The notes under the pieces are model-generated. The model was not told the DNA's origin and ran no database searches. It worked only from the letters and a program-made list of their open reading frames with translations. The position numbers and the translations under genes are program-made. Positions 34,144 to 47,264 of a DNA stretch of 64,000 nucleotides are shown piece by piece. Position 1 is the first letter of the stretch. Every line of letters begins with the position of its first letter. Source of the stretch: Plasmopara viticola (lineage: Eukaryota > Oomycota > Peronosporomycetes > Peronosporales > Peronosporaceae); assembly GCA_001695595.3 (NCBI GenBank), contig MBPM02000008.1, positions 620,001 to 684,000 on the forward strand, written 5' to 3'.

Positions 34144-34543
34144 GGCGGTCTTCTTCCTTGGCACTCCCTTAACGTAAGGACTGGTGGTGTGCACTTATAA
34201 GTGGTGCCAGAAAAGTGGTACTAAATTCGTATTTAGGAGAGTTGCGGCGTCTAAATTAAAAAAGCAGCTTATAAATAAATCTGTTAGCATCATTCAAGCA
34301 GAATGCTACTGCCGGAGCTACCTGAGCGTGTGCTGCCTGAGCTCTCAAGCACAAACTTTGCTCGTAGCACAAAAATATGGTGGAAAAAGGTGGAAGACAT
34401 ACTTTTTGCAGTGTGCGGATAAGGATTGAGCGTCATGACGCTTTCCAACTGCTTGGCTAGCTGCACACGATGCCGCCTCAATCCAGTAAGTCTCGCTCGG
34501 TGGATGGGGAAAGTAGCTTTTTTTACGTGATACCCTTTGCAAA

Positions 34544-34868
34544 TTTTTGGAAAAGGTTGGGGTGACGCCCTCCTTCCAAGCGCGGGGGCTAAATGCTCGC
34601 GCGCTTCGGGCAGGTGCTCTCGGGCATCTGCAGGTCTCTAACGGATCTCACCCTCGACGCGTCGGTCTCCAGCATCAGGGCACCACCTGGGCTCTTACCA
34701 AGTCAGAACTACACAAAATAATGGAAGACCCTCACGGCCTCGGTGCTGGCTGCACTGCCCGCCGAACGAGACCCGACGTATGCGGACACCACTCTATGCC
34801 GTGGACTAGCCATAGAGCCTAGCACGTGCATAACTTGGCAACGCGATAACGTAATACAATACAATACA
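34544..34868 (+). mobile_element. Retroposon family A, copy 3 (SINE-like)
   Basis: A 325-bp copy in plus orientation with an AATAC-type tail. It is flanked by the 14-bp target duplication ATACCCTTTGCAAA (34530-34543 and 34869-34882). The internal reading frame (start about 34593) is broken by a one-base insertion in the CAGCATCAGGGC region and by point changes, so this copy is the most decayed. Confidence 0.88.
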
Positions 34869-34882
34869 ATACCCTTTGCAAA

Positions 34883-35393
34883 AGTTAAGTAGTCAAGAAT
34901 TACATACAATATTTCCAAGTTGGACAGAGGAGGCGTGCAACAAGACATGCTTCATTTGATAAATGACCGTTCTATTTTACGAAGTTTGCAATAGATTGAA
35001 GATTTCAGTAAAACTATATTCGACCTTTTTTCGGCCACCCTATTATAAATACTTAGCAGTATCCTTCGAAATTTCAGAATATACCGGCAAACACAACAAT
35101 AAAAGTAATCGTGTATTCACCAGTTTTTTTTACACAAACGCTTACAGTCGCATTTATGATAAAATGGCTGACGTCCTCGGCTTTGGTCGGTAGCTCTTTC
35201 GCTTTGTCTGCCTCACATAGCCCCAGAGCGCTTATACGTGCACGTATCAGTTACTAAAAGAAATACCAGAGGTATATAATCCAAGATGTCTTATAACCGC
35301 TGCTCTTCTTAATTTAGGGATAAATATGGCTCGCTTGACAGAGCGATGATGAGCTCTTCAACTTGTTAAGGCATATACTGACGACTTGACAAT
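34883..35393. other. Spacer without recognisable gene
   Basis: AT-rich sequence between the retroposon and the small membrane protein gene. A plus-strand frame at 34963-35193 is AT-rich and unrecognised. Confidence 0.4.
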
Positions 35394-35909
35394 TTAAGAG
35401 CTGGATGCAGTTAGGCAAGGTACAGACCAGCCCCAGTCAGGATCACAGCACTGCTCTCCGGGTGGACAGTCACCTTCATGCAAACAGGACCACACGTGGT
35501 CGACGGCGAAATCTTGTGTTGCTTCCTGCGAAAGTTCCTCCTCGTAAACCTTGTCGAATATGAAGCTAGAACTCAACCGGAGCCCGCTCACGCTATTATT
35601 AGAACATTCGGTGCTAACAGAGCTATTGGTCGCGCTGCACTCCTGATCCTTCTTTATCGTATCGATCTCATGGAGACCAAGGTGCAATGCTGTCGCTGCA
35701 ATGTCGCTATTGTGGTCGTCACCCTCAGTGTCGCTATCCTCATCGTCCTCGTTATACTTGGCAATAGTAAAACAGGTTAGCCCGACTGCGATACCCACAG
35801 CGATGACTGAATTCTTTCGTAGCCATTGCACGCCGTCAACTACCTCTGCTGGCGTAGGGAAAAACGATGCTACCCCTAGTTTGGTACAAAGCTTTGCGAT
35901 GTCAGACAT
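35394..35909 (-). CDS. Small single-pass membrane protein, paralogue A (unknown family)
   Basis: 171 aa, single exon, ATG 35909. The N-terminus (SFFPTPAEVVDGVQWLRKN) is followed by one hydrophobic helix (SVIAVGIAVGLTCFTIAKY), an acidic stretch (NEDDEDSDTEGDD), a Ser/Thr-rich region and a C-terminal Cys/Trp-rich part with DPDWGWSV. It is homologous to the gene at 45022-45539 (same MSDI, SFFPTP, single helix, Ser-rich middle and WGW tail). No signal peptide precedes the helix; the protein is probably N-terminally anchored with an acidic C-terminal domain. Function unknown; I infer an oomycete-restricted family. Confidence 0.75.
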   Translation of the reverse strand: MSDIAKLCTKLGVASFFPTPAEVVDGVQWLRKNSVIAVGIAVGLTCFTIAKYNEDDEDSDTEGDDHNSDIAATALHLGLHEIDTIKKDQECSATNSSVSTECSNNSVSGLRLSSSFIFDKVYEEELSQEATQDFAVDHVWSCLHEGDCPPGEQCCDPDWGWSVPCLTASSS

Positions 35910-37393
<1,484 letters not shown>

Positions 37394-37948
37394 TTGTGTC
37401 TGGTTCGACCTGTGGACTGGAAACTGCAAGCACTCCTCAGATGCGCTCGATATGTGCAGTATTGCTCTCGTTTGCGTACGAGATTAGTAGAATGCGCTGA
37501 TTTGATGCGGATCGTAATAGCGAAATCTTCAATACACGCACTCGTCGTTGCGCGCGACCCTCTCCAATATCCAAGGCGTTTATTAGTCTGTCTTTCTCTG
37601 CTGTTTTGTTATAACTCACACTCTTTAACAAACGCAAGTATTACTGATGCGTTTTTGAATATCTTTAAAATATGAAGCACAAGCCAAAAAAGTCGTCAAT
37701 TACTACTTAAAGTTGCTATACACTTACGGTCAAAATTGATATCGACGGTATTACCCTTATGAACTTCATTATTCGCGCAAAAATTACGATCTAAGCTTCC
37801 TTTACTCTATCCCATAAGCCAAGACAAAATAAGTAGTCAAGTTGAATTGATGAGGCCAAAAAAATGGAATGTTGACATGGTAGACGAGTACACAACCATA
37901 CATCAACAAGTCTCTCTCTCCCTCTTGACCTTCTAGCGCTCCAGACAC

Positions 37949-38902
37949 TTAGTTCCCGACAGCCCACACACGAACAATGCCATCCGTGTAGCCCGAAAAG
38001 AGCACAGAGCCATCCGCCGACCATGCCAGCGAAATGCAGTGGGGGAGCTGAGCATACTTGCCCTTTGGCTCTTCAATCTCCGGCTGCAAGTCGTGCACGA
38101 CAATCTTAGACTCGAGATCCCAAATCTTAATGCCCGACGTCGTGGCAGCACAGAGCCAGTACCGGTTCGGCGAAAAGATGAGGGCGTGAATAACATCCCC
38201 TGCTACGAGCGAGTAGAGACGCTTCCCTTCATTCAAGTCCCAGAGGTTCGCCGTCCCATCTTTGCCACCCGAAGCACAGATCGAGCCATCGGGAGACACC
38301 GTCACTGTATTGAGGTAGCCTTCGTGCCCATAGAGATTGGTACGCAGCTTGCAATTGGAGAGATTCCAAATCTTGACGACCTTGTCCCATCCACACGAGA
38401 CAATGAGCGGGTTCGCCGTCGACGGCGAGAACCGCACGCACGAGACCCACTCAGTGTGCCCATCCTCCGTGATTGTATATTTACACTCTCCCAAAGTGTT
38501 CCAGAGCTTGACCGTCTTGTCCCGCGAGCCCGAGACAATTTGACGGTTGTCGGCGCTAAACGCCACCGAGAGCACGTCCTTTGTGTGTCCGACAAAGCGA
38601 CGCGTTGTGATGCCCGTGTTTAAATCCCAGAGACGCAACGTGCCGTCCCACGACCCAGAGAGAGCAAATTGGCCGTCGGAAGAGATCACAACGTCTTCGA
38701 CGTAGTGCGAGTGGCCTTGGAGGCGGCGACGGGCAAAGCCATACTCTTCGCCATCGTTCGACAGCTGCCACACCAGCAAGGACTTGTCGCGGGAAGCAGT
38801 GAGAATCAGGCTAGGGTTCTCGCGGGTTGTCGCAATCGCCGTAACGGCCTTACCATTGTGGCCGTCGAGCTCGGCGCGTGGGTAGATGCTAGTCTCGGCC
38901 AT
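37949..38902 (-). CDS. RACK1: RACK1, 40S-associated WD40 scaffold
   Basis: 317 aa, the exact length of animal RACK1, intronless, ATG 38902 ([12 protein letters not shown]). The frame opens five codons earlier only with GTG. Seven WD40 repeats are readable, each ending in WD-like dipeptides (SLLVWQL, TLRLWDL, TVKLWNT, VVKIWNL, TANLWDL, GIKIWDL, IVRVWAV). [26 protein letters not shown] is a textbook blade. RACK1 sits at the head of the 40S subunit and recruits signalling kinases. An initiator-like CCATTCCTTGC and an inverted CCAAT motif lie upstream (about 38946-39013). Confidence 0.97.
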   Translation of the reverse strand: MAETSIYPRAELDGHNGKAVTAIATTRENPSLILTASRDKSLLVWQLSNDGEEYGFARRRLQGHSHYVEDVVISSDGQFALSGSWDGTLRLWDLNTGITTRRFVGHTKDVLSVAFSADNRQIVSGSRDKTVKLWNTLGECKYTITEDGHTEWVSCVRFSPSTANPLIVSCGWDKVVKIWNLSNCKLRTNLYGHEGYLNTVTVSPDGSICASGGKDGTANLWDLNEGKRLYSLVAGDVIHALIFSPNRYWLCAATTSGIKIWDLESKIVVHDLQPEIEEPKGKYAQLPHCISLAWSADGSVLFSGYTDGIVRVWAVGN

Positions 38903-38999
38903 AGTGGATGGAGTCACGGAGGAGATATCGATAATGCCGCAAGGAATGGAAAAAGCTCCCTTATCTAGGAAGGACCACCAGTCAACGAAAATTACACTA

Positions 39000-39013
39000 A
39001 TTGGCTGAAATTC
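39000..39013. promoter_or_regulatory. CCAAT-containing 14-mer upstream of RACK1
   Basis: ATTGGCTGAAATTC lies 98 bp upstream of the RACK1 start. It is identical to the 14-mer at 7153-7166 in the PHB2/RPS9 promoter. On the RACK1 strand it reads as a forward CCAAT box. Confidence 0.5.
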
Positions 39014-42000
39014 TGGGTAGCCGTACCCGATATCACAGGGATTTCTTTTGAACGAGATGTATGATAATATTATTGTATTGTACGAGTTGACTTTATACGC
39101 AATAATAGCTTTTCGCTTCGATAACTTTAGCTGCTTGATGCCTCACGGGTCATAAAATGAATGACAATCAAGGGATTCTTTACTCAGCTGAGCTTGTCGA
39201 AGATCGATCATTAAGCTTTGCTGGTATTCGGCAGCAAATTACCCCCTACATGACGATCAGCTTTTCGAGATTCAGTGCCCCATGCGCGCTTCATTTTCTA
39301 CTAAACTTCAATGGCACTTTCGAACCGGGTGAGACTTTTTCACCTTTAAGCTCATCGCGCTCTTTTAGAATCCTTTGTCTCAAAAGTCGCCTTTTTGGAC
39401 GCGTGCGGCTTATAAATTCACCGGTTTGTTGATAATGTTGCATGGCGCAGTATGGTGTTTGCTGAACTAGCTGTCTTATCGACGCCATTAAAGATGCGTT
39501 CGGAACGACGTCGACTGGTAATGCACATCAAAAGTGTTTACTTGCTACTTGTGCTTCAACTGTCAATTTTACTGTCATTGCTCTCAGACTGTATACTCGT
39601 CACAATTGTCATCTTCTTATTTCATCACAGGCAGCTTTTGTCTCGATTCAAAATGTGTCGATGACGCTGCGCTTGGCGAAGGTGCACTACTTGGCGCGAG
39701 AAAAGTAAAAAAGAGGCTGTGTACGATCTGATTTTTACGCTGGCCTCCAATAAACAGAAAGCGAAGAAGGCTGCCACTCGTCCGCGCTATCAAGGGATGG
39801 CAACGCCACCTTCTTAAGAAGTTGCTTCGGCATTTAAAAGTGCTTCAATTACCAAATCAATCTCTATGCCTAAGACAGGGTCTACGGTACATGCTTTGCA
39901 GCAAGAATTGTGCCTACAACGCAGACGGCATATAAGCCGCGGGCGGCAAGCCGGATGTGGTCTGCCCGCCAGTAAGCCGTTTAAGTCTGAAAAAAATCTT
40001 TGTCTTCGGAAGCTTCATCTCCTGGCTTTTCCTCTATTATGACTGCAATAAGTCTTCAAGTAAGCGATACGGTTTCGTTGGCAAAGCCGCCTTTCCGCCC
40101 GGAGTGAGCCGTAATAGACAAGCCGTCAGACTCACCGGCCATGCGGAAGTCTCCCGCGTAATTTTAAGATTACTAAAAGGTCAAGACCCAACCTGAATTG
40201 CCTTCGTTGAGACACGGGCATTAGAAAAAAGAGAACACATTCAAAGACAACAACTTTTGGAACATTCCACTGCTGGGCTCAATGACCAAAAAAGCACAAT
40301 GGTGAGCTTTATGACTAAAGACCACCGCTTTTCTGTAAGGGGCTTTCTCATTCTCTGTATGGCAAGTTGAATGCAGAAGAGAGTGTTGTTGATTGATGCA
40401 GGTCACCGTACCAAAAATGGCGCTTATCCTTTTTTCGAGCTGCAAGGTCCACTACTCGTGTGGCGTGTACAAACTAACTTGGTTAATGGAGAGCTGTTGT
40501 TCCAGCGCGGCCATACAGCGGCTATGCGCGTGCTTTAAACAAGTCACCAAACTTTTAAAGATCTCACTCGGCATCGCTGGAAAGGCTTTTACCTCATGCG
40601 GAGCAACAGCTCCATCACGACTAAATGAACACGCCTAAATTTACTCTCAAAGGTTTTTGAAGTAGAAATGCAGTATCTTTATGACGACGCTTCGGACCGT
40701 AGTGGCCATTAAAAGGAGGCATATTTCTTTGAGAATGTGACTTACGGTCTTTGCAGTCGGACTAGCTACTGTGAATCCTAGTGCAAGATGTCATAACTGC
40801 GTTCGATAGTTTACTCTGTAGTGAGCGCTAGGCTTGTCCAGCCGCTTAAAACATACGACCTTAGGGTATGCGAGTTCTTAGACTTATGGCCAACACAGTC
40901 ATTTTTTGGACACTACTAGCTGCCTTATCAACAAGGTGCACAGAAGGTTCGACGCTCCAAGAAAACTAAATAATCTTAGCACTCTTCACATAAGTTGTGG
41001 GGAGCGTCAACATTGTTCTTTGGAGGCCGTTGGTGTCGGCCGAGGGTAGTTGTCTAGGGCCGTAAAAGGCTCAATGAAATGATGCTTCATTCTGATTGTG
41101 TATACTAAATTTGACCTTTTTGGTGTTGATTTTCATTTTGCAACGACACTTTCTTTCGCTAATAAAGTATTACCGGAATGTAATCGATGTTACTGAGCAT
41201 CACTCAAATGTTTTTGTGCCACTCCACGCGCAGTCTAAGGGCCTAAATCAAAGTGCTTTGTCGTAAATTACCTAATGCGAGCACCATTATGTAACAAAAC
41301 TGCTTTCAACGAGCATCGCTCGGCGGCTGACATGCCATCGTAGACTCTTGGTCCTACTAAACTACTGAGCGCCAACCATCGCCATCATGTAGCAAGTGAT
41401 GTTTCTCATCAACACCACTTAGTTTACCTGCCAGCCTAAGGGCCTCGTCAAACTCCCTTGTCTCAGTGCCCCTCATGTCATTACCGTTGTAAGCGAATGC
41501 TTTTTCTGCGAGACTTCTGTTTCATACCATCACCGCTATGCAGCAATCGCTACTTCTTATGAGCTTCGGTCAGTGGCTGATGCGCCGTTCTAGGCAGAGC
41601 AATATGGCCTTACTTATATTATGCAAACTGAATGCCAGCCATACCGTCATCGCATGCAGTGACGGCATGACGAGTCTCGCTCTATGCCTTTTACGTTCTA
41701 AACTTTTGTCCTCAATTCCTCAAGCGTCCATTTACAATTTTCAAAAAAAAAGCATGTTCTGCCCTAGCTAACTTGAGAAACGCTTGACAGTCCACTTCTA
41801 AGTTTTTCTGGTCATATGCAAAAACTATACGAGCAATCAGCACTTTTTGTTAAGCGAAAAAGACAAGTATCGCTGTACCTTGGGTCTCATTGACTCAAGG
41901 CGTATGCATCCTTAATTTTGATAGCGTCGTACACTGTTTAATCTTGGATTCGAAGATAAGGCCGGATTGATGGCGTGTTTGAAGCGTATCGGACCATCGG

Positions 42001-43341
42001 TTGTTGCTATGGGCGCCATTTAATTTATTTATAGCGGAACTTTGGCGAGTCATTAATCCTCATTTTACTAGAAGCAGAAGAGCTATTGCGCGGTACTGGA
42101 CTAAATCGATCAACCGTTGCTGTTGGCTTAGCCGGAAATTTGATCTTGCAAATACGACCGATGCTGTAGCGCTTGATGCGCGACAATTGAACCATCTGTC
42201 TACAATTCTTTTTTCCGTGTGGCTCGATAAAACCTTATCTAATTCAGCAGGCCACTCCGCGCCTACTCTGTGCTGCGGATCTACCGCGACATGCTTGGTG
42301 ACTGCTTGGTCGTGGCACTTCGGCTCCATGTACCTTGATGCGCTTAATGCAGAGACAAATTAGCCGCAAATGATAAATACAGACAGATCATCAACGGATC
42401 CCCCTACGCTGCTCGCAGCTCGGATGTCTACTTCATTCTCTCAAGATCCACATTAACCAATCCTACCGATGGGTTATGGCTCTGTGGAATTCCCTGCATC
42501 CACCCTGCCCAAAGCTTAAGCTTGACGAGCGCGTCCACTTTATTATCTTCTCAAGAGACGCCATGTGTTCACGAAACATATTTATCTGAGCCGCGCCCGT
42601 GCGCAGTCTGTCCAAAGAAGCGGTGACTACCACGTCTTTTAAAAGCGGCGAGTATGCTTCCATTTGCTGACGCTTTGCGTGAACCCTCCACTCTTATTCA
42701 AGTGTTGACCTTTTTAATGCTCTCCAAACAAGCTTCATGATGGGCAAAGACTCTAATGCGGCAATTAGGGCCATTTCATTCTCTCACTTATGGCAGAATT
42801 TTTATTTATTCGTTGTGACTTTATTTGCCCACCCTGAGTGGCTTTGGTTTGAGCGGTACATCCGCCTAAGGCGCCTGCATCATCGATGCAGACGACTCGG
42901 TAACCTTGTGAAGTTTTACCAGAGCGCCCTCATTGTTAAAAAACGGCTCTTCACGCGCATTGATCTAATCAGGTACTTGTGCAGCAAGATGCTGCACCGA
43001 CTCGGGATTAGACAGGACATTCAATCTTTTTGATTCGTCTTAGAAGCTTTACCATATAAATGTATTCTCACAGAGAACTAGTCCCGGGTTTTTAGATGTG
43101 AACTGATTAAATCAATTGAGTGCATTGGGGCTGCCGTAGCCATTTGCTTATTGAAAGCGCAAATTCAGGTCTCTGACCTTTAATTTATATTTAGGGTCGT
43201 CGATCTGACGTCAAACCTACGTACTAATCTTAGTACCAATGTTTGATAAAATTCTCAACGGTAGATATATTATAGCTACTGTTTAACAGGCATACTTTAA
43301 GCAATGGTTAATAGACAATGTAGTGATTTTCTATCTAATCC

Positions 43342-43536
43342 TTAGTAGCAAATACTGCTACATCCCACAAAACTCACATACGCACAAAGGTTGAACATTG
43401 CAAAGATAAGAATGAACAGACCCTGCAGTAAGCAGACTGGAACAGCGAGCGACATAAACACCATTCGCTCACCGGGTGATAGTCTTTTCCATTTAGCAGG
43501 GTCACCATTGTGTTCGTCAGTTAGTCCATTTAACAT
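43342..43536 (-). CDS. Possible small membrane protein, 64 aa
   Basis: ATG 43536 opens a frame with a hydrophilic N-terminus (MLNGLTDEHNGDPAKWKRLS) and a strongly hydrophobic segment (residues about 27-57, including GLFILIFAMFNLCAYVSF). No homologue is recognised and no splice context is visible. It could be a chance frame in AT-rich DNA. Confidence 0.25.
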   Translation of the reverse strand: MLNGLTDEHNGDPAKWKRLSPGERMVFMSLAVPVCLLQGLFILIFAMFNLCAYVSFVGCSSICY

Positions 43537-43985
43537 GTCCAATCATGAAATTGTCAAGACAAATTTTGGTCCTGTATTTATAAATCTGATCTAAGAGCTT
43601 CCATTAGCTTCACCATTATTCCGCTTAGCGTACGCCAATTCAGCAGTTGGCCCATACCTATGGCTACACTGCATTTAGGCTCTTTTGCTGGCCGAAATGA
43701 ACACTGCAGATGTGGCCACTACTGGACCAACAATTTCCATTCGACTTTTTTACACACCGCCGCGACGATACAGGACACTATGCAAAGGGCGCTGCGGCTC
43801 CCGGCAGCTTACCAAATATTTTCAACAGCATTTTGAATAATCGTTGCGCTGTTAGATTAATTCGTGAAATCTTGTGAGCCTAGCAGCTTATTTTTAGAAG
43901 TTAATCTGCGTATGACTCGGCTTTGAGATATTTATGCTAATTATTTTGATTGCAACCCAATTTAGGTTTATGAACTAACAGTTTG

Positions 43986-44100
43986 GTGATTCGAACAATA
44001 TAATAAATCTGTAATTTAAATTAAAGATGTATGTACAAGACTTTATCAGTTCATGGCAGAAATCATATCATTCAGTCATTTATTGTAATGTTCGAATCAC
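43986..44100. repeat. Fold-back element, ~23-bp inverted termini
   Basis: GTGATTCGAACAATATAATAAAT (first 23 bp from 43986) pairs with the reverse complement of the last 23 bp ending at 44100 with four mismatches. Total length is 115 bp, typical of a solo miniature inverted-repeat element. No clear target duplication is visible. Confidence 0.65.
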
Positions 44101-45021
44101 GCATATGTCCATAAGGTTGTGAACTTTTGCATTGTCGTCAAAGCATACAAACCAGAGTTTTTAAGCAAATCTTTGCCTGTTTCAAATTATTTGCTCAAAA
44201 TATTCATATGTCGGGGGTTTTGCACTTCGTCAATGCATACATGCCAGAAAGTTGAAGCAAAACTTTGTCTTGTTCCCCCCTGGTTCCCGGTATATTTTAA
44301 CAGGAACACTCTGCTTTTGCAACGCAACTCTCAATCGTTTCAGCAGCAACGTGTATGGACCCAACAATCACCCGAGTTTCTGGATTTTGCACGGCTAGAG
44401 TACATTTGTTTTTTACAATTTACTACACCGTATCGTTTCGCGTCTCTGGCAATTTATCTTAAAATCACTTGTAACTTTGTGGCTGACACATCTTCATCGT
44501 TTTTACTCTCGATCTGGTCGCAGCCTGTCTAGCTTACTAATAGAAATGTAATAATAATTTCTAGTGACAAGCATTCATGTACCTAGTGCAACAAGATACA
44601 TGTCCCTGTATTCAGCGACGACTGCCGTTACGCGAGGCCAGTCGAGGCTCGGGGATCACTGGCATTTCTTAGTGATTGAGTGCTGAGAAAAGAGAAAAAG
44701 TATGGGACTGCGGTCTACAATAAGCGCCGCCATCTCGTGACTCTGTGTAGTATTCCAAATTAAGAGCGCAAAGGCGTGGAGTTGAACTTGCGCGTCCCGC
44801 ATGGTAAAATGGGCTGGGAAATCCTTTGAAAACGAATACTGTAAACCCAAGCGCTTATCCTAAGAAACTAACTTCTAGAAGAGCGTCGATATAGAAGAGG
44901 AGAATACGGACCATCTGATTACCATAAAGTTTAACGTGCGACAGCGTCTTGACTTGTCCTTCTGCCACCTCACTGTCCAAATTTTCGAATTGCAGACTTA
45001 CAATAATTATTGACGCATACC

Positions 45022-45539
45022 ATGTCCGACATCGTCGTGCCGTCCTTCTTTCCAACGCCATTGGAAATTGTGAATGGCATTCGCTGGGTCAAGGACCATC
45101 CTATCGTGGTCACCGCAGCGGCGGCTGCTGCCACGGCCGCTAGTGTACTCACGTATTTCAAGACGGCAACCGAGGACGAGTGTATTTTTGCGCGAGCACT
45201 ACTCAGTCCCGCAAAGAAGCAACTAGATGATCAGTGCAGTAGTACAGAGAGCGATTCGTCCACTTCATCAAGAGACCGGACATTGAGTCTTCGTAACCTC
45301 TGTGTACGTACTTATGGAAGGGTTACGTTGGGAAGTGCAAGTTCAAGTAACATTTGCTTCTTGTTGCGTAGTTGGAAGAATATGATGTCCAAGTGGAAAA
45401 GAAGACAGAGGAGGACGCAAGAGACGCGTGTGAGGGTATTGATTACCGGGGGTATACAGAAGAAGAATCGGTATCCCCTCAGTGGGGATGGTATGTCTCT
45501 ACGACACCGCCAGAGGAATATTACCAGGATTCATTGTAA
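45022..45539 (+). CDS. Small single-pass membrane protein, paralogue B (unknown family)
   Basis: Two exons: 45022-45303 and 45372-45539, with a 68-bp intron (donor GTACGT, acceptor GCGTAG, phase 0); 149 aa. The N-terminus (MSDIVVPSFFPTPLEIVNG) is followed by a hydrophobic Ala-rich helix (IVVTAAAAAATAASVLTYF), a Ser-rich linker, an acidic segment after the splice (LEEYDVQVEKKTEEDARD), and the C-terminal PQWGWYVSTTPPEEYY. It is a clear paralogue of 35394-35909, which lacks this intron. Without splicing, the frame runs into a basic non-homologous tail, so the spliced model is preferred. It is convergent with the KIX/F-box/LRR gene. Function unknown. Confidence 0.8.
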
Positions 45540-45870
45540 TTTATTGCGCATCGAGTGACGTAAGGTTTTGATTTTATCTCCTCATAGCGTTGTGGCGGAC
45601 TCTCTGCCTAGAAGAGCTGCTACAATAGACCGTTTAATTGCCCGCTAGAGGACGCGATGAATTGCTTAGAATGTATAGCGTATGCCGCACATAAATTTGT
45701 ATTTTTACTAATATATTAAGCAGCGCGTAGTCATTGTCACTGCGATTTTATCCTTCTTGCTTTTTAAAATAGCCCATCGTAGCGGGAAGTGATTGTGGCA
45801 ACATTGCCTCTTTACACAACGTCCACGTACAGTCACCGTAATCCCAATTTTTAGTCCTTTAGCAACAGAA

Positions 45871-47217
45871 TTATGTGCGGCAATCAGTACGAAATTCATC
45901 ATTCTCACATTTGCCACTCGTCAAGACGCGACGAGGTCGAGACGACAAGGTCGTATCCACTGCTGCCGTCTCAAGCACTCGTTGCACGCCCTCTGCGCTC
46001 AAAAAGTTGTCTTCCAGACCAAGAAAGCGTAACTTCTCGCACGTTGCGTCGGCCAAAAGCTGTTGCAACTCGTTTACGCAATTGTCCGTGACAACGTTGC
46101 CACCTAAACACAACACTTGAAGCAACAAGGTCGAATGTTGCGACAAGGCCGATAAAAGCGCACGCATTCCGGTTTCCCCGATAAAATTGCGTCGTAAATC
46201 CAGTCGAATAAGCCGCGAAGCAACTCTCGACTGCAAAAAGTATGCCACTTCAGTGGCTCCAAGATCCGCAAGACTGTTGCCAGCCAGTAAAAGATCAGTC
46301 AACAAAGGACACGAGTTTGTTGCCAATGCGTTGCAGAGTGCACAGAGGGCGTTGCGACTCATCGTGTTGACGAAAACAGAGATGAGCTGAAGCTTTGTGA
46401 GGCTGGGAAAGACGCCAGCGCTGAGCGCGTGCGCGAGAGCCAGTATGGCACTCTCTCCATCGGTAGACTGAGTTGACGGAAGATCTGCACAGCTCCAGGC
46501 GTAAAGGGGCGTGGTGGCCGAGCTCACATTAAATTCTGGAGCCGTGACGCCACTTTTGTGCACGATCAATTGCTGAATGTTGGTCATTTGCACTAGCGAC
46601 GATGGGCGAGTTAACCCATGAAGTAGTTGCGTCACTTCAACGGCTAATGTCCGTGCGCAACTTGGCAAAAACAGCGCTGCATACCGGTTTAGTACTCGGT
46701 GTTGCATGAGTTCCTTGCCATCGAGGTAGGCAAAAATGAGACGCGTGCAATCTTCCCCAATGGATGGGAAAAGGCAACTTGCGGTATGCCGACGACGTTT
46801 CATTGCTCTCTGTCCTTGCCCTAAGTCACATATCACAGAGTGGCGTTTGCGGTGGTGGACGTTTTCATTTGCATAGGCTTCGTGGACACTGGAGGCCACG
46901 AGACTTTGCAGTCGACGTTGAAAAGTGGCCAAATTGCAATATTCCACCAGGGATCCAGCACGTGAGTACAGTGCCAATTCAATATGTTTGGCCAACAGCA
47001 CGGCGCGGTCAGAGTTCTTGTCAGACTTGTATGAATTTTGCGAAAGCTGTAGGATGCGCTGGACCATCAATCGGCGCTCAGGTAAGTGGCTAGTACATTG
47101 CCATGGCACCTGATCGAGTTGCATCGTTTGCAACTTGTTGCCGTACACACTTGCGTGTTTGGTGTGGCATGCCACTGATTTTGTGGCAGGTGTACGAGAA
47201 GGTGGCAGCACTTGCAT
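45871..47217 (-). CDS. KIX-like / F-box-like / leucine-rich repeat protein
   Basis: 448 aa, single exon, ATG 47217 (MQVLPPSRTPATK); an upstream TTG extends the frame but lies across the likely initiator. Residues about 48-108 (RRLMVQRILQLSQ...KHIELALYSRAGSLVEYCN...RRLQSL) match the KIX-like pattern common in oomycete proteins. About 150-182 resembles an F-box (IGEDCTRLIFAYLDGKELMQ). From about 270 to 430, ribonuclease-inhibitor-type LRRs appear (LTDLLLAGNSLADLGATEV, LIRLDLRRNFIGETGMRAL, LRFLGLEDNFLSAEGVQ). A KRRR tract at 140-143 may be a nuclear signal. A role in transcription or substrate recognition is plausible but unproven. Confidence 0.8.
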   Translation of the reverse strand: MQVLPPSRTPATKSVACHTKHASVYGNKLQTMQLDQVPWQCTSHLPERRLMVQRILQLSQNSYKSDKNSDRAVLLAKHIELALYSRAGSLVEYCNLATFQRRLQSLVASSVHEAYANENVHHRKRHSVICDLGQGQRAMKRRRHTASCLFPSIGEDCTRLIFAYLDGKELMQHRVLNRYAALFLPSCARTLAVEVTQLLHGLTRPSSLVQMTNIQQLIVHKSGVTAPEFNVSSATTPLYAWSCADLPSTQSTDGESAILALAHALSAGVFPSLTKLQLISVFVNTMSRNALCALCNALATNSCPLLTDLLLAGNSLADLGATEVAYFLQSRVASRLIRLDLRRNFIGETGMRALLSALSQHSTLLLQVLCLGGNVVTDNCVNELQQLLADATCEKLRFLGLEDNFLSAEGVQRVLETAAVDTTLSSRPRRVLTSGKCENDEFRTDCRT

Positions 47218-47251
47218 GGTCCTTAATGGCAAATGGCAGGTAGCAGGTAGA

Positions 47252-47264
47252 CTCGGAAATGACC
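47252..47264 (-). promoter_or_regulatory. Oomycete initiator-like element
   Basis: On the minus strand this reads GGTCATTTCCGAG, close to the oomycete initiator core TCATTYY. It is 35-47 bp upstream of the KIX/LRR start codon and supports the ATG at 47217 over the longer frame. Confidence 0.5.

Larger units (their letters stand above)
39014..45021. other. 6-kb gene-poor spacer
   Basis: No confident gene. Contents noted: diverged direct repeats around 41225-41590 sharing CTAAGGGCCT about 200 bp apart, unrecognised frames at 42001-42363, 42737-43033 and 44119-44532, a small membrane-protein-like frame at 43342-43536, and a fold-back at 43986-44100. Composition is AT-rich throughout. Confidence 0.45.

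Noticed and set aside
38039..38623. 194-codon plus-strand frame opposite RACK1
   Set aside because: Antisense of a clear WD40 protein; Arg-rich composition is a by-product.
42001..42363. 120-codon plus frame
   Set aside because: No family resemblance; Cys/Trp/Ser-rich composition typical of chance translation.
44119..44532. 138-codon frame beside the 44.0-kb fold-back
   Set aside because: Opens without ATG at its 5' end, no recognisable domain, AT-rich; may be chance.
44970..45161. Minus-strand frame rich in Ala/Thr opposite the membrane-protein paralogue B
   Set aside because: It is an antisense shadow of the first exon of the real gene; the plus frame has a paralogue and splice signals.
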